Source: Phoronis australis
Taxonomy: Eukaryota; Phoronida; Phoronidae
Assembly (NCBI GenBank): GCA_002633005.1
Contig: NMRA01000064.1
Span: 605,895-669,894 of the forward strand
Direction of reading: 5' to 3'
Length of the DNA stretch: 64,000 bases
A program made the translations under genes and the position numbers. Below are positions 33,511-46,847 of the stretch, piece by piece. The stretch's first letter is position 1; each line of letters starts with the position of its first letter. The notes under the pieces are model-generated. The model did no database searches. It was not told the DNA's origin and saw only the letters and a program-made list of their open reading frames with translations.

Positions 33511-36500
33511 TGATTGATTACCCTTGAGGGTCTTGTCCTTGACATTAACCAGTTGGCTGTGGAGAGAATTAAACGGTTTGTGGATGATAGAAATGTCAAA
33601 CTGTTTAAATGTACTCTTGAGGCATTTCTATGGAATTCTCAATCGACATTTTCATACAAACGCCCCAATCCAAGGCTTAATAGCTTGGAAACTGACAGTT
33701 GCCGTTTTAAATGGAAATTGAAAGCTTTTAAAACTTTAAGCAAAAAGTCTGTAACGAGTGTGCAACGATGAACCAATTGAAATCATTCAGTGGAAGAACG
33801 CTCCCTTGGCAGTCAAATGGAAATTTGCTTTTGCAAAAAAACTTATTCGAGCAATTTTTAAAGAAAAAAAAATGCAACTTCGATATGAGTATTAGGGTTT
33901 TCCAACACAAAACTTATGAATTCAAAAATGGCGCAGTGTATCCATTTAATGCCAGTTGTGATTTGAGTTGACGGTCTCATTCGGCAACAGTCTTAGATCA
34001 AATGAGTTTGGTAGGGCCAGGTCGTGTTTTTTTTGCCCAGCGTTACTCACATGTTGACTACTCTGGTCAAATATCAATTAGATGATGATACTCGTACGTT
34101 GGTGTTGGCTTAGTAGTGGTACGATAATACTGCGCCATCTATTTAGCATGGCGGACGAACGAAATTTTATTTGAGTTTAAAAAAATTTCTCAAAAAAATC
34201 AAAGATTAAAATGTTAGTCAGTTGTTAGCTTGTTTGTATTATGTAGTTGTCAAAAAACAACATTTTCTTAATTTCCATAATGTACAATAAGGTCATTAGC
34301 CCTTAAAAAATTAAAAATGATAATTTTGTCAATTATTTGTGTGCGAAATATCTGAAGAATATTACAGTAAATGGTGAGTATCGTCTGACGCGCGAATTAT
34401 AGTCTATGGTTTTACTTAGCAGGCTAGCGGAACAGCACGGCCCACGCTTTCCGCACTCACGTATAGGCCTACGGCTCACCGTACCTGTNACAAAACCAGG
34501 CCAGACTGTATATAGTTTTTACGGTCCCCGCCCTCATCAAACCTTAGCCTGACTCTGGTTCAGCGGAACATGTTCAGTGATTGCATTATTCCAACTGAGA
34601 GGACATCAGGCTAACGCATGTCCTCACCTATTGTCAAAGACATTGCGAACTCGACGTGACAGCAACAGATGGCGCAAAAAGTAGAAACATGAAAGGATTC
34701 CTGGCTCTTTTTCTTCTTTATTTCCGAAAAAAGCTATTTCTTTCACTGCAGTCAGGCACGGTACGGTGTAGCTGTGGTCAAGCCAAATTGCAGATTCCTC
34801 TTAAATTTACCATTTACAGTTCATGTTATTCCAGGTGGAACAAGCTTCGAGTTTTAGTTCTTCGTGGAGCCGATTAAGTTTCCGCAAAAACATTTCCCAC
34901 CACATGGCCGTCTGTGTAGGAAAGTTCACTTCAAAACTGTTAGACAACGTTTTTATACAAAGACGAATGAAGGTTACTTTCTACCCAAGCATGTCGCATC
35001 GTAGTTGTCCCCTACGTTACGCACAAAAATATGGCGAAATGATTTTCACTAAACTACCAGGAGAGAGACTCTATTGGCTGACGCGTCTTCACCATAAGGG
35101 GACAAAAGTTGTAGAGTCAATTAGAACGACAAATTGATTGGATAATCGATTACTCGATATTTTTTTCTTGTGGAGGGGACAAATATTATTGAATAGGCCT
35201 CAAGATGAACTTTTGTTGAGCGATGTTCGATGATTAATGAAGGGTCGTGTTGACAACTGTGAGAGACGCGACACGCGTTTTGGTCGTCACAAAGAGGATA
35301 ATGTATGAATGATATCGCTCGTTGTTCAGCTTTGAGTGGCTGTCACTGTCATATTTTTCATCATATGACGTAACCGCAAATGAATCTCATCTATAATCAC
35401 GGCAATGCTGACATGTAAACGAGTTTATTGAAACAAATACTGAAAACATTCCATTTTTATGAGTTGACGTTCAAAATGCTTATGAAAACGAGGCTGCTCA
35501 AAATTGTCGCTGAGCACAGGTTTATAGAGAGGCAATTGTCGTTGTAAAGATACCCTTCCAACACTTTCTTGAAATTCAAAACATATTCTAAAGTTAAACT
35601 TTTTGAGCATCATGCTAATTTTTCAAAGAATTCGTTAGGTTATCAAGTTCTGAGATTGAATTTTGAATTTCTGGCTGTACAGTACCATTAAAATGGACGT
35701 TACAGTGATGTAGGATCCTATGAAAATGGCAAAATTTGTCTAACTTCGTATCTCAGAAATTCTGATTGGATTCATACGAAACTGAGCTTTATGCACTGTT
35801 CTGCAAAAACTGTTCGTAATTACTTTCAAAATGTTCCAATCTTTACACGCAGGGCTATCATCAATTAGTCTTATATGACTTTCATGAAAAAATCAAAAGT
35901 TTCATAAATCGAAAATGAAATGATAATTTAGAACACTGTGACAGTATTTTTGACATTTTATCTTGGACACCTATATCGAACAAAATGTGGCCATGTTACC
36001 GATACCGTTGTTTTGTTATCAATGTAACTTTCTTTTTTGCCAAATTTTACTAAAAAGGCCACACGTGATCATCTGCAGATTGATAAAATGTTACAAATCA
36101 AACTTCTTCAGCCTTTCTACCTGCAGAAAATATATAGTTTTATTGAGTTGAGTAATCTATATTTTTTAGATATTTGAATACATTCACAGCCTTCTGGATA
36201 AAGTCATAAATAACCTTGATACTTCTTAATTCGTATAACTTTTCTCATGTTCCGTTTTTTGAGGACTAGATAAAGAATTCTGCTTTACGAATCGAACTTC
36301 AGGGCTCGAAATCAAACTCGAAATTATTTTTTGAGATATTTCGTCCTGATTTATCACGAATTCAAGATAAGATGAAATGTCAAAAACAATTAGACAACGG
36401 CCACAGAATGCGTCCCGCGTGGACTGAATTATATATATCCTACGCATTCTACAGTACCCGTGTTTCATAAGATACGAATTAACACACTCACGTATATCCA

Positions 36501-37162
36501 TATACACAGGTATAAATAAATTTATTTCCATATTTACAAAACTTTACATTACAATACATAGCACAATTATATTAAAAACAATATTAAATAATTACAGCCA
36601 GGTTTCTTGTTAAACATTAAAACTTTGATTGTTTTAAAAAACGTTCACTTTCGGCTGCAGCCTAGACACGATAGGCAAATCGTTTTTCTACGAGTTTGAA
36701 AACATTCCATGCCAGCATTCCAATCGTGCTTCAAGCATCGGTACTGTGTAATTTTGTTTCTTTGCTTCTTAAATGAGTCTATTATTTAACTGTCACTTTA
36801 AATGCATATCATATGACTCATTTTACATGCACGCTTAAGTTACAATTTGCCACTCATAGATCCACCGTACAAATGAATACTGATCGTTGAGACAACTGTA
36901 TTCTCATAGATTTCAAAGCATGACTGATGAAATTTCGAGTCGTATTGCTGACGTCAGCATTTCCAGTTTTATCTCCTAGCACTTACAGAAAACGTTCGTT
37001 CAATTCGGCAGTCCTTCTTTACAGGTTAATTAGTTTGTTTGGCAGTCGGATTGACCTCTGAACTTGTTCTCTCATGCACTCCCCTACCTGTGCCCCATGG
37101 CGTGGGTCGAGACGGTGCGAAACACGTGACTTGACCAAGTCTCGCTTTGCGACAGACGGGTT

Positions 37163-37794
37163 TCAATGACATCCGCAACTTGCTGCCACCATGTCGTCGT
37201 ACTGTTTTAAGATAACATTCTCATCGTTGTCAAAATACAGAAGACTGAATGAGTCTAGTTTGTTAGGAACACAGCATGGTGAATCGACACCTTTGCCTAT
37301 TTTGAGTGTATGAACAATACTTTGCACAGTAGCATGATTGGTAGGTTGCTGATTTTGGCCCAAGGGAAATGGGCAGTGTCCCTTACAATGATAAGCATCG
37401 TAACCTGTGGGTGCTATAATCCAGCCCGACCATCCAATCTCGTAAAAGTCAACGTAAAGTTTGTGGCGGGCGCACGTGTGCTTTTTCCGTCCCTTTGACG
37501 GTTCTCGCTTGCCCCTGGCTGCGCGCTTTGTCCTGGACCGCGGTGCGTCGGCTGTGACGTCTCTATTTTTCCATCGAAGACCGTGCTTCGCTCTGTGTCC
37601 CTCGTTTAAGAATCGAATGGCGCTGTGGTTCGGAGGTGGATGACGATTACGATGTCGCTTCCTTTTGTTCTTATTCCTGTTTTTACGCGGCCTGTCTTCG
37701 TCGTCATCAACGACGTCATCGGTTCCAGATCCGTAACTCCCTTCTTCTCCTCCGTCGCCATCCTCAGAATAGTCTTCTTGTCTCGCCATTAAAT
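37163..37794 (-). CDS. admp: ADMP exon 5 (linker, cleavage site, mature ligand)
   Basis: Acceptor GTTTATAG; begins DLMARQEDYSEDGDGG, then an acidic run, a Lys/Arg/Asn run (RKNRNKNKRKRHRNRH), the RTKR site and the whole cystine-knot domain, ending ASCGCH and stop at 37163. Confidence 0.95.
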
Positions 37795-40700
37795 CTATAA
37801 ACAATAGTAGTGCAATTAGATACCATTCTTTGTACGAAGTAATCGAAACGGTTGACTTACTTGATTGGCGGTATGGTTTTTGATATTCGACGCAAATATT
37901 TCCCTTGAGGCTATGTATTTCCTTACTAGTTTACTTAAGAACGTACAACGTTTGCGTTGTTGACCAGTACTGCACTACTGGCACAGATAAACACGAACAC
38001 ACTTCTGAACCAAGGCAACCACAATTCTAAAGCTGTAACAAATTTAGCACGACTTGTAGCGAGCAAAGAGTTTGCGCGAATATAGTTACTCGGAATTATT
38101 CCGTTTTCGTCACGAAAACATCGTCTATCAGTTTACTGAATTTCGTCCACTCATCGATTGCATAAAAATTATTTACAAACCTTGGTCTGCTGGGTCCACA
38201 GGCTTATATTTACTTCTTCTCCCGTCGTCGGTGAAGACTACGAGTATTGGCTGTTTGCTCCCATGATGTTCACTTCTCTGAGCAAAACGCACGTGACTGC
38301 CGTTCATGTGATCACCGTGGAAATCACGTGCAACTAAGAGAAAGCCTACAACAGAATAAAAATGTCGTTTCAATATTAGGCCTACTATTTTGCTTCGCCA
38401 ACCAGTTTAGAAGTCTTTTCAGTCAAAAGATCACTAAAATCAGAGCAATTCGTGAACTCCGTATTTATGTACACTGTATTTGTTATTTGGTTCAAAATGA
38501 TGTTCAACGTCATTCGACTTCAGCGGCCATTTTGTAGATGAACAACCATAACCGGAAAAGTAAAGATAAAACTTTCAGCAGCATAAACATTTGAATTGAA
38601 TTGTTTTTATTTTGAAACAAATTGACGCCATGAGTTGAAAGTTGCCGACATTGGGGCACACGCACTTGCGATAGTTACTTTTCATAATTTTAAATTTTCC
38701 GCATGTCATACTAAAATTTTAATTAGGTATTGAAAAGTGTAATAATCTAACCATAATAAGGTTTTGGAGTGGATCACTCAACAACATCTAGTCACAAAAG
38801 CTGGGTTGCCCCAATTTTTATCTATTTTTGTTTTTCTACTGTATCTCAGGCAGCGCCACAGAACGATATCTCACCGTGGTTAGGTTGAGATGCGTTCACC
38901 CAGTCAATCACGGCTGGTAACACACGGAACACCTCCCAGCCGTGTGAATAGGCACTGACCCTCTTGACGTCCAACAGCCGTAAGAACTTCGGGTTCCACA
39001 TATTGCTCTCGTCCAAAACTTGATACACTTTTAACTGAAAACAAAATAAATTATATTAGATATCAGATTACATAACAAGAGGGCCTTTCAACTTTAGTTT
39101 TAAAAAATGTTCCTTGATGCGTGATCAATATAATTTTATCTTTAACACAATTACCCTTTTAATCGTTCCGTTTGATGAGTACGTATTTACTTTATTTTAC
39201 CATTAGAACAGTGATGAATCAGGTCTTCACACGACAATATTTCAGAACATTGCTCATTGCGAAGGATGACATTAAAATCATTAGCACAACTAAACCCCTA
39301 TGTTAACGTCACCACCGGAGATAATTATGTTAATTACTTTGAGGAGTCATTAACCTTTACAAGCACTAAAAAGGACACACACGGCATGTCTTGAAAACAG
39401 TAGCGTTTGATATTGAAGGTTTACGGTTTAGTGCTAAAAACCATTGTCATTGTTTATGATATAAGCTTGTTAATATGACACATTTGCAAATTTATTGTTT
39501 GGTCCTGAAAAAAAATATTATCGAAATTGAAAAGTCGAACAACTATGTGAAATTATTTCCCAATAAACAATAAAGTACACTTTCACGTTTGAATCATCGC
39601 CACGCAAAGCTCCGAATACGGCCTATAAAGCGAAACAAGGCATCAGAGTTCATTTGTTGTTCTTTACGTTCGGCGCTCTATCAACGTAGTTATATTAGCG
39701 TATTGCGAACAAATGCTTGCTGTGCGAAACTCTGTGTGATGAGCGGGCTGGGAACCCTGAAAACATTTACAGGACTATCGCAAGTATTGGTATACGGATT
39801 AGAAAAGCACTTTTATGACTGCAGACCAACACGGCAGAAGTCGCACGTGTGGTTCTTTTATATGGTCTTCATAAGGATTGTGTTTGTTATTATAATGCGT
39901 TATGTTTACTGTACAACATTTCTCTATAGAATATGTTTGTATTCTGCTCAATGTTATTTTTCATTTAATTTGATTTCGACTGGGGGACAGCTGTGATAGA
40001 TGGGGTCACGTGCACAGCTGAAGGGTCACGTGCACAGCTGAAGGGTCCCTGTAGTTGTACTTGAACACGGGGTGCCCTGGAATTTTTGCAATTTATTTCA
40101 CACAACACATCTACCCAAACCATGTTAATATTTCATGTAGTTGCCTTAAAAATAAATGTATGCATGCAGTGGCCATTTCCCTGAATAATTTAACATGAAC
40201 ACGTTAATCCAGTGTGAATGTACTGATAGAAATCGACAACAGAAAAATATCCAAAATTTTACTTTTACGCTCTTCGATTCAAAATTGTTTATCGCGCACT
40301 AATCGAACCGCGACCTGTAGTGTCGTGGATTTGTGATGAATGCCGGCACCTATGGTATGTTTTATGGATACTAATGGATGTTTGATCAAGGGAAGACAGT
40401 GTAAATTTGCAAACCCCCGCGGCAACATTACTTCACAACGAATTAGCCGAATATAATAGTTAATCTGTGAAAACATGTCCGTTTACGCGATAACTCCATG
40501 GCCTATATTTCAAGCCTTATTGGGTTCATATTGCACTGCGTTTCTCAAACTAAATATTTGCTGTGACACGTATGATTCTAGACCGTCACACTAACGGCTC
40601 AACACTGCCCCACTGACGTAGCTTTTCTTTTGAGCACAGTCGCATAATGTCCTGAGAATTATTTGCTTGACAAAAATACGAGGCAGATAATCATATGGTT

Positions 40701-43114
40701 GTTGACTCAAGTGTGAGAAAGCGCACGCTGTCGATTTAATCTTTTAAATTAGACGAGGCTACTGCTTGACCAAAGAGCATAGTGTAGCTGATCGCATCTT
40801 AAAACTTTAGTTATGCAATCTTTTTACAAGTATCTCGATTGTTTATCCAACACGTGGCCATTTCGGGTATTCCACCACGTGTTCACGTCAAAAATTAGTC
40901 TTGCGTGAATCAACTTTTCATACCTCCACTAAATGAAAACTTCTTTTTCCCTTCTCTTCAGCTCGCGGTTTCATCTTGAACAGATGCAGTTCTGCTGCCA
41001 ACAACTTCTCGTCTTTAATATGAGACGTGTTGAACTTAAAATGCATACGGTGCACTGAGTCTGAAACGAACAACATTAACATCATGGATTACTTTTAAAA
41101 GTCATTTATTCTTGGCTATTTAATCTTATTCACAGACACTTTTTAGACATGATCAATGAAGGTTGCCTCGTACGTAATTCGAAACGATTTGATACCTTGT
41201 AATTATAAAGTGTTCGTTACTTGTCCCGGCACAAAATGTTTTCAAGCCGTTCGTAAATTTTGTCGTTTTAGTGGGGCGCACACCATCTTCTTGGACCTTT
41301 TAGTTGTTCATTAATTAATTAACATTTAAAACTGAAATTGAATGCTCCCGGATATCAATCATTTTCCACACCTGTATTTACTGAAGGGTAATTAAAGATA
41401 CACTTCGCCTTGTTTACCGGCAAAATGCATACATGCGCCATTTTCGAATTCGTAATTGTATTATTGGCCATTAACAATAAACTAGGAAGTGTTTTCTTGA
41501 ATCTCTAATGGTTTTGCATTTCTTGTTAAGGAAATGGAACCCTGTCGTAGTGAAGAATATTATGAAACCAATTTTATGAGAGTAAAGGCTAATCATATTT
41601 TCCTTCAAGTTTCAGCCAGCTAAGCGGAGCGTATTGTAGCTTTAACTAACCAGTCAGGCTGTAATATGGAAGACATCATAAACAATGACTCCCTACATTT
41701 TTTCGACTAATTGCGTATTCTAATACTTCGCTTATATAAAAACCAGTAGGTATAAATACCTACGTTATATAGTTGCTGTCATGGCTTTATAATCTTGATT
41801 CTATCAAGAACATGTCCTAAAGACGTAAAATTAATTCTACATAAAATCAATGTGTTAATTTCTCCATCAACGAAGAACATTGGCAAAATTATGACGAAAT
41901 AGTTTTTGTTCATCGGAGGTCCCGAAACACTTCTCGGGTCTCTAACTAGCTTTACGAGGGTTGGACGGCAAAGTTTGCTTTTGTCATTTGAGTTAATATT
42001 CTCACCAATTTGGGACTGTTTGATCATTTAGTGGTGTGCACCTGTGGCTGGCTGTATTATCCCTGCCCAATGGCGCATTATAGTTAAGGCAATAGAGCGA
42101 TGTATGTGTACTTGAAAGTTATTGTTTGGGTTCATAACCAGCTTGTTTGTTTAGTTGTTCGATGGTAGAGGGGGTAAACAGTTAAGTGTCAGTCACACCT
42201 GAGGCCGACAGCCGCGCTTTACCTGGCTGTAAACTGATCTTGTTTGCTTCAAAGTTTAGCGTTTTTTGACTAGCACAAGGTGCGAAGTACCGCCGGGAAA
42301 GTCAACAAGAGTCTTTATCACTTGAAGACTGGTTGACATTCTCGTTTTATTAGATTACCAACAACTCAACTAGCTGGGTCGTCTAAGGTGTACACTCTTT
42401 TGAAAAAAGTGTTTAAATAACACTAATTTGATGAGAAACTTGCCGCTCGGATTTCTGTAAATTGAACTTTTAACACTCAAAAAATTCTGTGAATGCCTGA
42501 ATTTAGGTACTCACTAAATTACACACAGTGCCACAGTATCTATTCATCCGCGCTTCATTGAATCTCAAATACCGTGCAGATCAACTCATACGCTTTATCT
42601 TATATAGTTTTGAAATAAATAAGCTCGTTTTCTGAATACAAATATTTAAATTACCAGAAAACCACGACTCTATATAATGTTTAATGCATCATACTTACTG
42701 AACGATGTTGGTGTATGAAATATCTAATCTAATTGAATAATTTGAAAAAAAAACAAAGATACATTAAGAAGGAAACGTTTACTTCACTTTCACATTAAAT
42801 TTCACATATTAACTCTTACCTTTGTCTGGAAAACTGCGGACGACGTCTGCGTTGAAGGGACTGGGAGTTTTTGTGTTTCCGTTTTTATCCGCAATGGAGT
42901 TGTATAGATCCACCATATACTGCGGAGGAGTTTTGTGTTTTTTAAATCCGTGAGGCGCTTCCTCCATCCCAAAAACTTTTGAAAGTCTCTCGATTGCTTC
43001 ATCTCGCTCCTTTGTTAATGTCCTTGGTTGGGTAACTCCACAAGTTATATAGGGTAGAATCGTCAAAAGACTAATAATTGCGATGGCGCCGGCACGTCTG
43101 CTAAAGTTCCCCAT
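37163..43114 (-). CDS. admp: Anti-dorsalizing morphogenetic protein (ADMP), BMP-type TGF-beta ligand
   Basis: Secreted BMP-family ligand that acts in dorsal-ventral patterning through BMP receptors. Five exons (43114-42820, 41060-40924, 39034-38875, 38345-38181, 37794-37163) join with consistent phases into 462 residues. The signal peptide is about residues 1-26. The propeptide has BMP-type motifs (TPPQYMVDLYN, VVRSFPD, FKFNTSHI, GFLLVARDFHG) and N-glycosylation sites NTS, NAS and NGS. After a charged linker the cleavage site RTKR releases a 119-residue mature part (344-462) with seven cysteines. ADMP rather than BMP2/4 is indicated by GWSGWIIAPTGYDAYHCKGH, PFPLGQNQQPTNHATVQSIV and ILKQYDDMVAASCGCH. 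Pinhead lies directly upstream in the same orientation. Confidence 0.93.
38181..38345 (-). CDS. admp: ADMP exon 4 (propeptide end)
   Basis: Acceptor TCTGTTGTAG; reads GFLLVARDFHGDHMNGSHVR, then SKQPILVVFTDDGRRSK and ADQ; donor GTTTGT, phase 1. QPILVVFTDD is the typical end of the structured propeptide. The donor is weaker than the others, but the phase fits. Confidence 0.9.
38875..39034 (-). CDS. admp: ADMP exon 3 (propeptide)
   Basis: Acceptor GTTTTCAG; reads LKVYQVLDESNMWNPKFLRL, then GWEVFRVLPAVIDWVNASQP and NH; donor GTGAGA, phase 1. VYQVL and W..F.VLPAV..W are TGF-beta propeptide landmarks. Confidence 0.92.
39035..40923. other. ADMP intron 2, with duplicated E-box segment
   Basis: Apart from the E-box duplication at 40004-40046 I see no supported feature. 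A 135-codon plus-strand frame at 39589-39996 has no recognisable domain and unlikely composition. Confidence 0.5.
40004..40046. promoter_or_regulatory. Tandem 20-bp duplication carrying CACGTG and CAGCTG E-boxes
   Basis: GGGTCACGTGCACAGCTGAA occurs twice in direct succession and is followed by AGGGTCCC. Each unit holds a CACGTG and a CAGCTG palindrome, and a further CAGCTG lies just upstream. It sits in an ADMP intron and could bind bHLH factors. Function is inferred only. Confidence 0.35.
40924..41060 (-). CDS. admp: ADMP exon 2 (propeptide)
   Basis: No long open frame marks this exon; I found it by frame and phase. Acceptor GTTCGTTTCAG; reads SVHRMHFKFNTSHIKDEKLL, AAELHLFKMKPRAEEKGKRS and FHLVE; donor GTATGA, phase 0. 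F-FN-S-I...L--AEL-LF is the conserved BMP propeptide strand. Confidence 0.9.
41061..42819. other. ADMP intron 1, nothing recognised
   Basis: No coding exon or repeat supported. Paired TAGGTAT words near 41750 are not interpretable. Confidence 0.5.
42820..43114 (-). CDS. admp: ADMP exon 1 (signal peptide, propeptide start)
   Basis: ATG at 43114; MGNFSRRAGAIAIISLLTIL is a basic then hydrophobic signal peptide. It continues to VFGMEEAPHGFKKHKTPPQY and NADVVRSFPDK, donor GTAAGA, phase 1. Confidence 0.93.
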
Positions 43115-43197
43115 ATCGTCTGCGCTGAGCTGGGATTACCTCGGGGAAGCCTATGTACGCGTGTAGAGCGGAGTCACCACAATGGAGCGTCACTGGT

Positions 43198-43206
43198 ATT
43201 TGTATA
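43198..43206 (-). promoter_or_regulatory. TATA-like element upstream of ADMP
   Basis: Minus-strand TATACAAAT about 85-90 nt upstream of the ADMP ATG, a plausible distance for a TATA box plus a short leader. Not conclusive. Confidence 0.3.
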
Positions 43207-44365
43207 GCAGTGAATGGCAGCGTATAATCTGATTCATTTAGAAGTTTGTGCAGTGTATATACGGCTGGCAAAACTCCTGCAACACTTCACACAATTTTAC
43301 ACCAATCGCTTAAATAGAATCCTAGACCGTCTTTGTCCGCGGATTAACATCTGTGCCGCTTGCTTACAATCTTCTTCTCTAAATCAATGTTTTGGGTTTT
43401 TAACGACAATTAAAAAGGCCGTATTCAAGTTCCATTAAAAATAGATCGGGACACCTGCGCACTCCGAACTTCTACCCTGATACAAGGGCTGTCAATACTA
43501 TACGTTTCATTTACCGTGGAACACGCACACAATATGTCTTCTTTATATTAAAATCGCCAAACCCCGCCCCTTTCTTATTTGACAATTCTCTTGACAGATT
43601 TGCCTAAATAAACATACTGCCGACACTGCAACATTCTCTATCACTCGCTAACGTATCTTCTCCCATTTATTCGGACTGGCTACCCGTCAAATAGTTATAT
43701 AGTCTTTATAAAAGATCTTAAAAGATCTTTTAAATGGAAACGCTTACAAAATAACACGAGAATAAAAGTTCGACAAACATGTTTGTGAAACTGTGCAAAC
43801 ATATTTACATACTGCGTGTGTGCGAAACATTCAGCAAATACTCGCTATTTTAAAATATGTGTTAAACAGTGCTGTTGCTTGTGGCTGTCAGAACGTTTTT
43901 GAGCTAGACCGATCGTTGTGCGATATAGCAATCTGTTTACGCACTTCAGCCGATTTCCCATGTTTTTGATAATGCGTGTTGCAGTTTAAGAGCTGGTTCA
44001 TAGCCACGGAAAATCTGAAGCCGCGCCATGCATATTCATGCGACGGCAGCTTTCTTACTATTAAAGTCTGATTGATGGTTTAAGAAATCCTTAAATCCTC
44101 GCTATCAGATGCGGCAGACGTCTCAACAGTTAAATCACGTTCGCTATAGGTTTATGACAGAAGGCTATCTGAATTTAATTACTGAATTAATGCATAACCA
44201 CTGAAAACACGCAAATAAAAGAAGACAGATTAAAAATATATAACTTATCTTATTTTTACAAGTATTGTACAAATTGCAACTTTACAATGTGACTGAGTGA
44301 GTAAGCAAAGCCACATAAAAACATATGTTACATAAACAATAGATAATGTTTCGAATTCGCAAGTA

Positions 44366-44502
44366 CCTGGGCTGCGTTTCGTGGACCAAGAACCTTGTGA
44401 AAACTCAAGTCCTCGCGAGATATCGCCACGCATTTCAAGCGAAGGACATGACCATAACTAGCTTTTCTCGCAAGCATCTTTTGTCTACGGGACGCAGCCT
44501 TG
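44366..44502. mobile_element. Short inverted-repeat element (GGCTGCGT ends)
   Basis: Left end CCTGGGCTGCGTTTCGTGGA and the reverse complement of the right end CCAAGGCTGCGTCCCGTAGA match at most positions. GGGCTGCGTCCC-type termini are known from small nonautonomous DNA elements. About 137 bp, no coding content. Confidence 0.45.
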
Positions 44503-46847
44503 GAATACTAAACGGAGAATACTGAAATAGTTTTGTTTCCTGAAGGTGCGTTGTGGCACAAACCCGCTAACTGGCAACTGATATGGATAATCTTTTGTTA
44601 ATTAAAAAAGGCCAGTCCCGGAAAGTACGCCATCAAGTCTGTCCGTTTTCTGAAAGGAAACAGACAGATTTGAAAACTTTCTTCACGAAGAACCTGTTGA
44701 TCGATAACAGGGCTCTCCTGAGTTTCAGCTCAGGTATTTTGTGCAATGGGCTCAACCATGAGACCTGCCCACGTCTGATGCATCGCAAATGACATCAGAC
44801 CACCTGCATTCTTTTCTTCTTGTATTTTTAAAGTACATCATCAACATTCAAACAAAATGATGTTCATTTTATAAGTAAAGAGAACCCTGTTGTTTCAATA
44901 ATAATAAGCTGCAATGCACAACCATGCGAATTCAGCACCAGACTGTTGAGTTTAAACACTGATTGTCAAGATTAAAGATACAAGAACGGATCTCCTCTAA
45001 GAAATCTTTTCAATACACATTATCACTAATGATAAATATGGCATTTCCAAGTGTTCCGCCCAATATTTACACTCACTTTATTCTATACGAAAATGATCCC
45101 TTACCACTTGTATAAGTTGGTAGGAGCACAATGTTAATCAGGGATGGATGAATAAGTAAATAAATAAAAAAATAAATTTATCAATCATCTGATGAAAAAC
45201 TCATGAAAACATCACAATGAAGATTTGTGACTTTTCATTTTATAGCTCAGTCAGTTGGGCATGATGAATCACTGATTAAGAGATTTACTCATTTACTTAC
45301 TTAGCCAACTCTACCAATTCACGACAAATTAATCGATCGCTCTGGCGTTTTGGAAATCGCCGGATTTTACAATTTCAGCAAGAAAAAATTGATTTGACAC
45401 GAATGCCAAAAATATACAGTGCCAGATTTTACATTTGCAATCGTAGAGCGGAGGACTCTGTAGGACAGTTTGCTGACGTCATCATGGCGTCACTGCCATT
45501 GTGTCACTCAGCCAACGGTCTATGGTCGACTTGCAGTTGTTGCTTGTAACAACTCAACTCCTCTTGACGAGTGGTGTCAATCATTCCTAAAACACTGTTC
45601 TTGACCTTCGACATCCACACGACTTCACCGACAATACTGTCCTCTCTTCGTAATCTGTGGTTTTAAAATCGTGTGTTTTGAACGACGTGGGGACGCAGTC
45701 TTTGTTTCTATTCTTTAATGAATTCAAACATTCGTTAGGATTCAATTTGGACCTGCAAAGTGAAATCGCGTCGAAATTAGTCCTTCGTTGTAGCCGATGA
45801 AACAAAAGCTCACTGAGTAGAAATCATGTAAAGTTTGGATGGCGCCATCTAGCGGTAACAAAATTAATCTAGTTTAGGCTTACTGCATGTACGTACAGAT
45901 ACAAAAATCAACGAGAGTGGCAACCTTTTGAGGGCCATATTATCATTTGGATGTTAAATTTTACGATGACGCAAAAACAAAGGGAAATTAAACGCTGTAA
46001 CATGAATTTTTGTATCATGGTAACGCATATATCCCAATTCGCTGGTTGAACCATCCTCTCTTAATATACACAATACCCAAAATGGTTCTATCCCCAATTA
46101 TTACACACCCCGTCACTTTTTCACAGGTGTTACAGTTAAATAGTCCTGGCATAAGCAGAGACCCTTCCCTAGCGGCCCCCATTTCCGCCAGTTGTCCTGC
46201 TCTGAATAGATGATACAGAAATGCCTTCAATTGGGTTAGTGCACTTTTTATTATCATGGAAATATTGTTTGCTAACCAACATGTCAATCATGTTACGGGC
46301 CCGATGCTTAGGGACAGATTGTTAATGATTTGTCGCTCGCTTGAGTAACAATAGAGCCCCTCATCGGCTCATCTAGTCTATAAGGAAAGAAAAAGAGCCA
46401 TCGGCCGTGAGCCAAAAATGTCACTTCTGAAGTCTAACATAAATATGCCCTTGAGCGAGCTAAAGAAAGCTGAACAAAAACATCTTGGCTAGAATATTAT
46501 ACCAGGGGGATTTTCTTTAATGAAATACAACCTTAAATGTAATCTAAATTCCAGAACTGAGTTAATGTGAAATTAATTTTTGATACAGTCAATGGCATTA
46601 GAGAAGAGATGTTATTAGTAGAATCAGATATGTTGTGGAAACTAGGCTAAGAGGAGAATAGGACACGACACCAATAGTTCCCCTAAATGACAATGGTAAC
46701 GGAAAAAATAACTTGCCGTTGTAACACGAATCGGGGCGGTATTTTTACTTGTACATTAGGCCTACATTGTAAAATCGTTTGGCTGTGGATCTGTACTATC
46801 TCACGGTGTATAAACGCAACTATTGTCACGAACATTTCATAACACGC

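Larger units (their letters stand above)
43115..46847. other. 3.7-kb interval between Pinhead and ADMP
   Basis: No conserved coding exon. It should contain the Pinhead 3' end (a minus-strand AATAAA lies at 46247-46252) and the ADMP promoter and enhancers. A hairpin-type repeat lies at 44366-44502. Confidence 0.55.

Noticed and set aside
33514-33771. Plus-strand frame overlapping the Penelope remnant
   Set aside because: It is the complement of the element; the recognisable endonuclease motifs are on the minus strand.
37163-37794. BMP2/4 orthologue
   Set aside because: The mature domain has PTNHATVQSI, CKGHCPFPLG and ILKQYDDMVA...CGCH, which are ADMP features; BMP2/4 has CHGECPFPLADH and VEGCGCR.
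39589-39996. 135-codon plus-strand frame as a gene
   Set aside because: It lies in an ADMP intron on the opposite strand, composition is not protein-like, and no motif or splice structure supports it.
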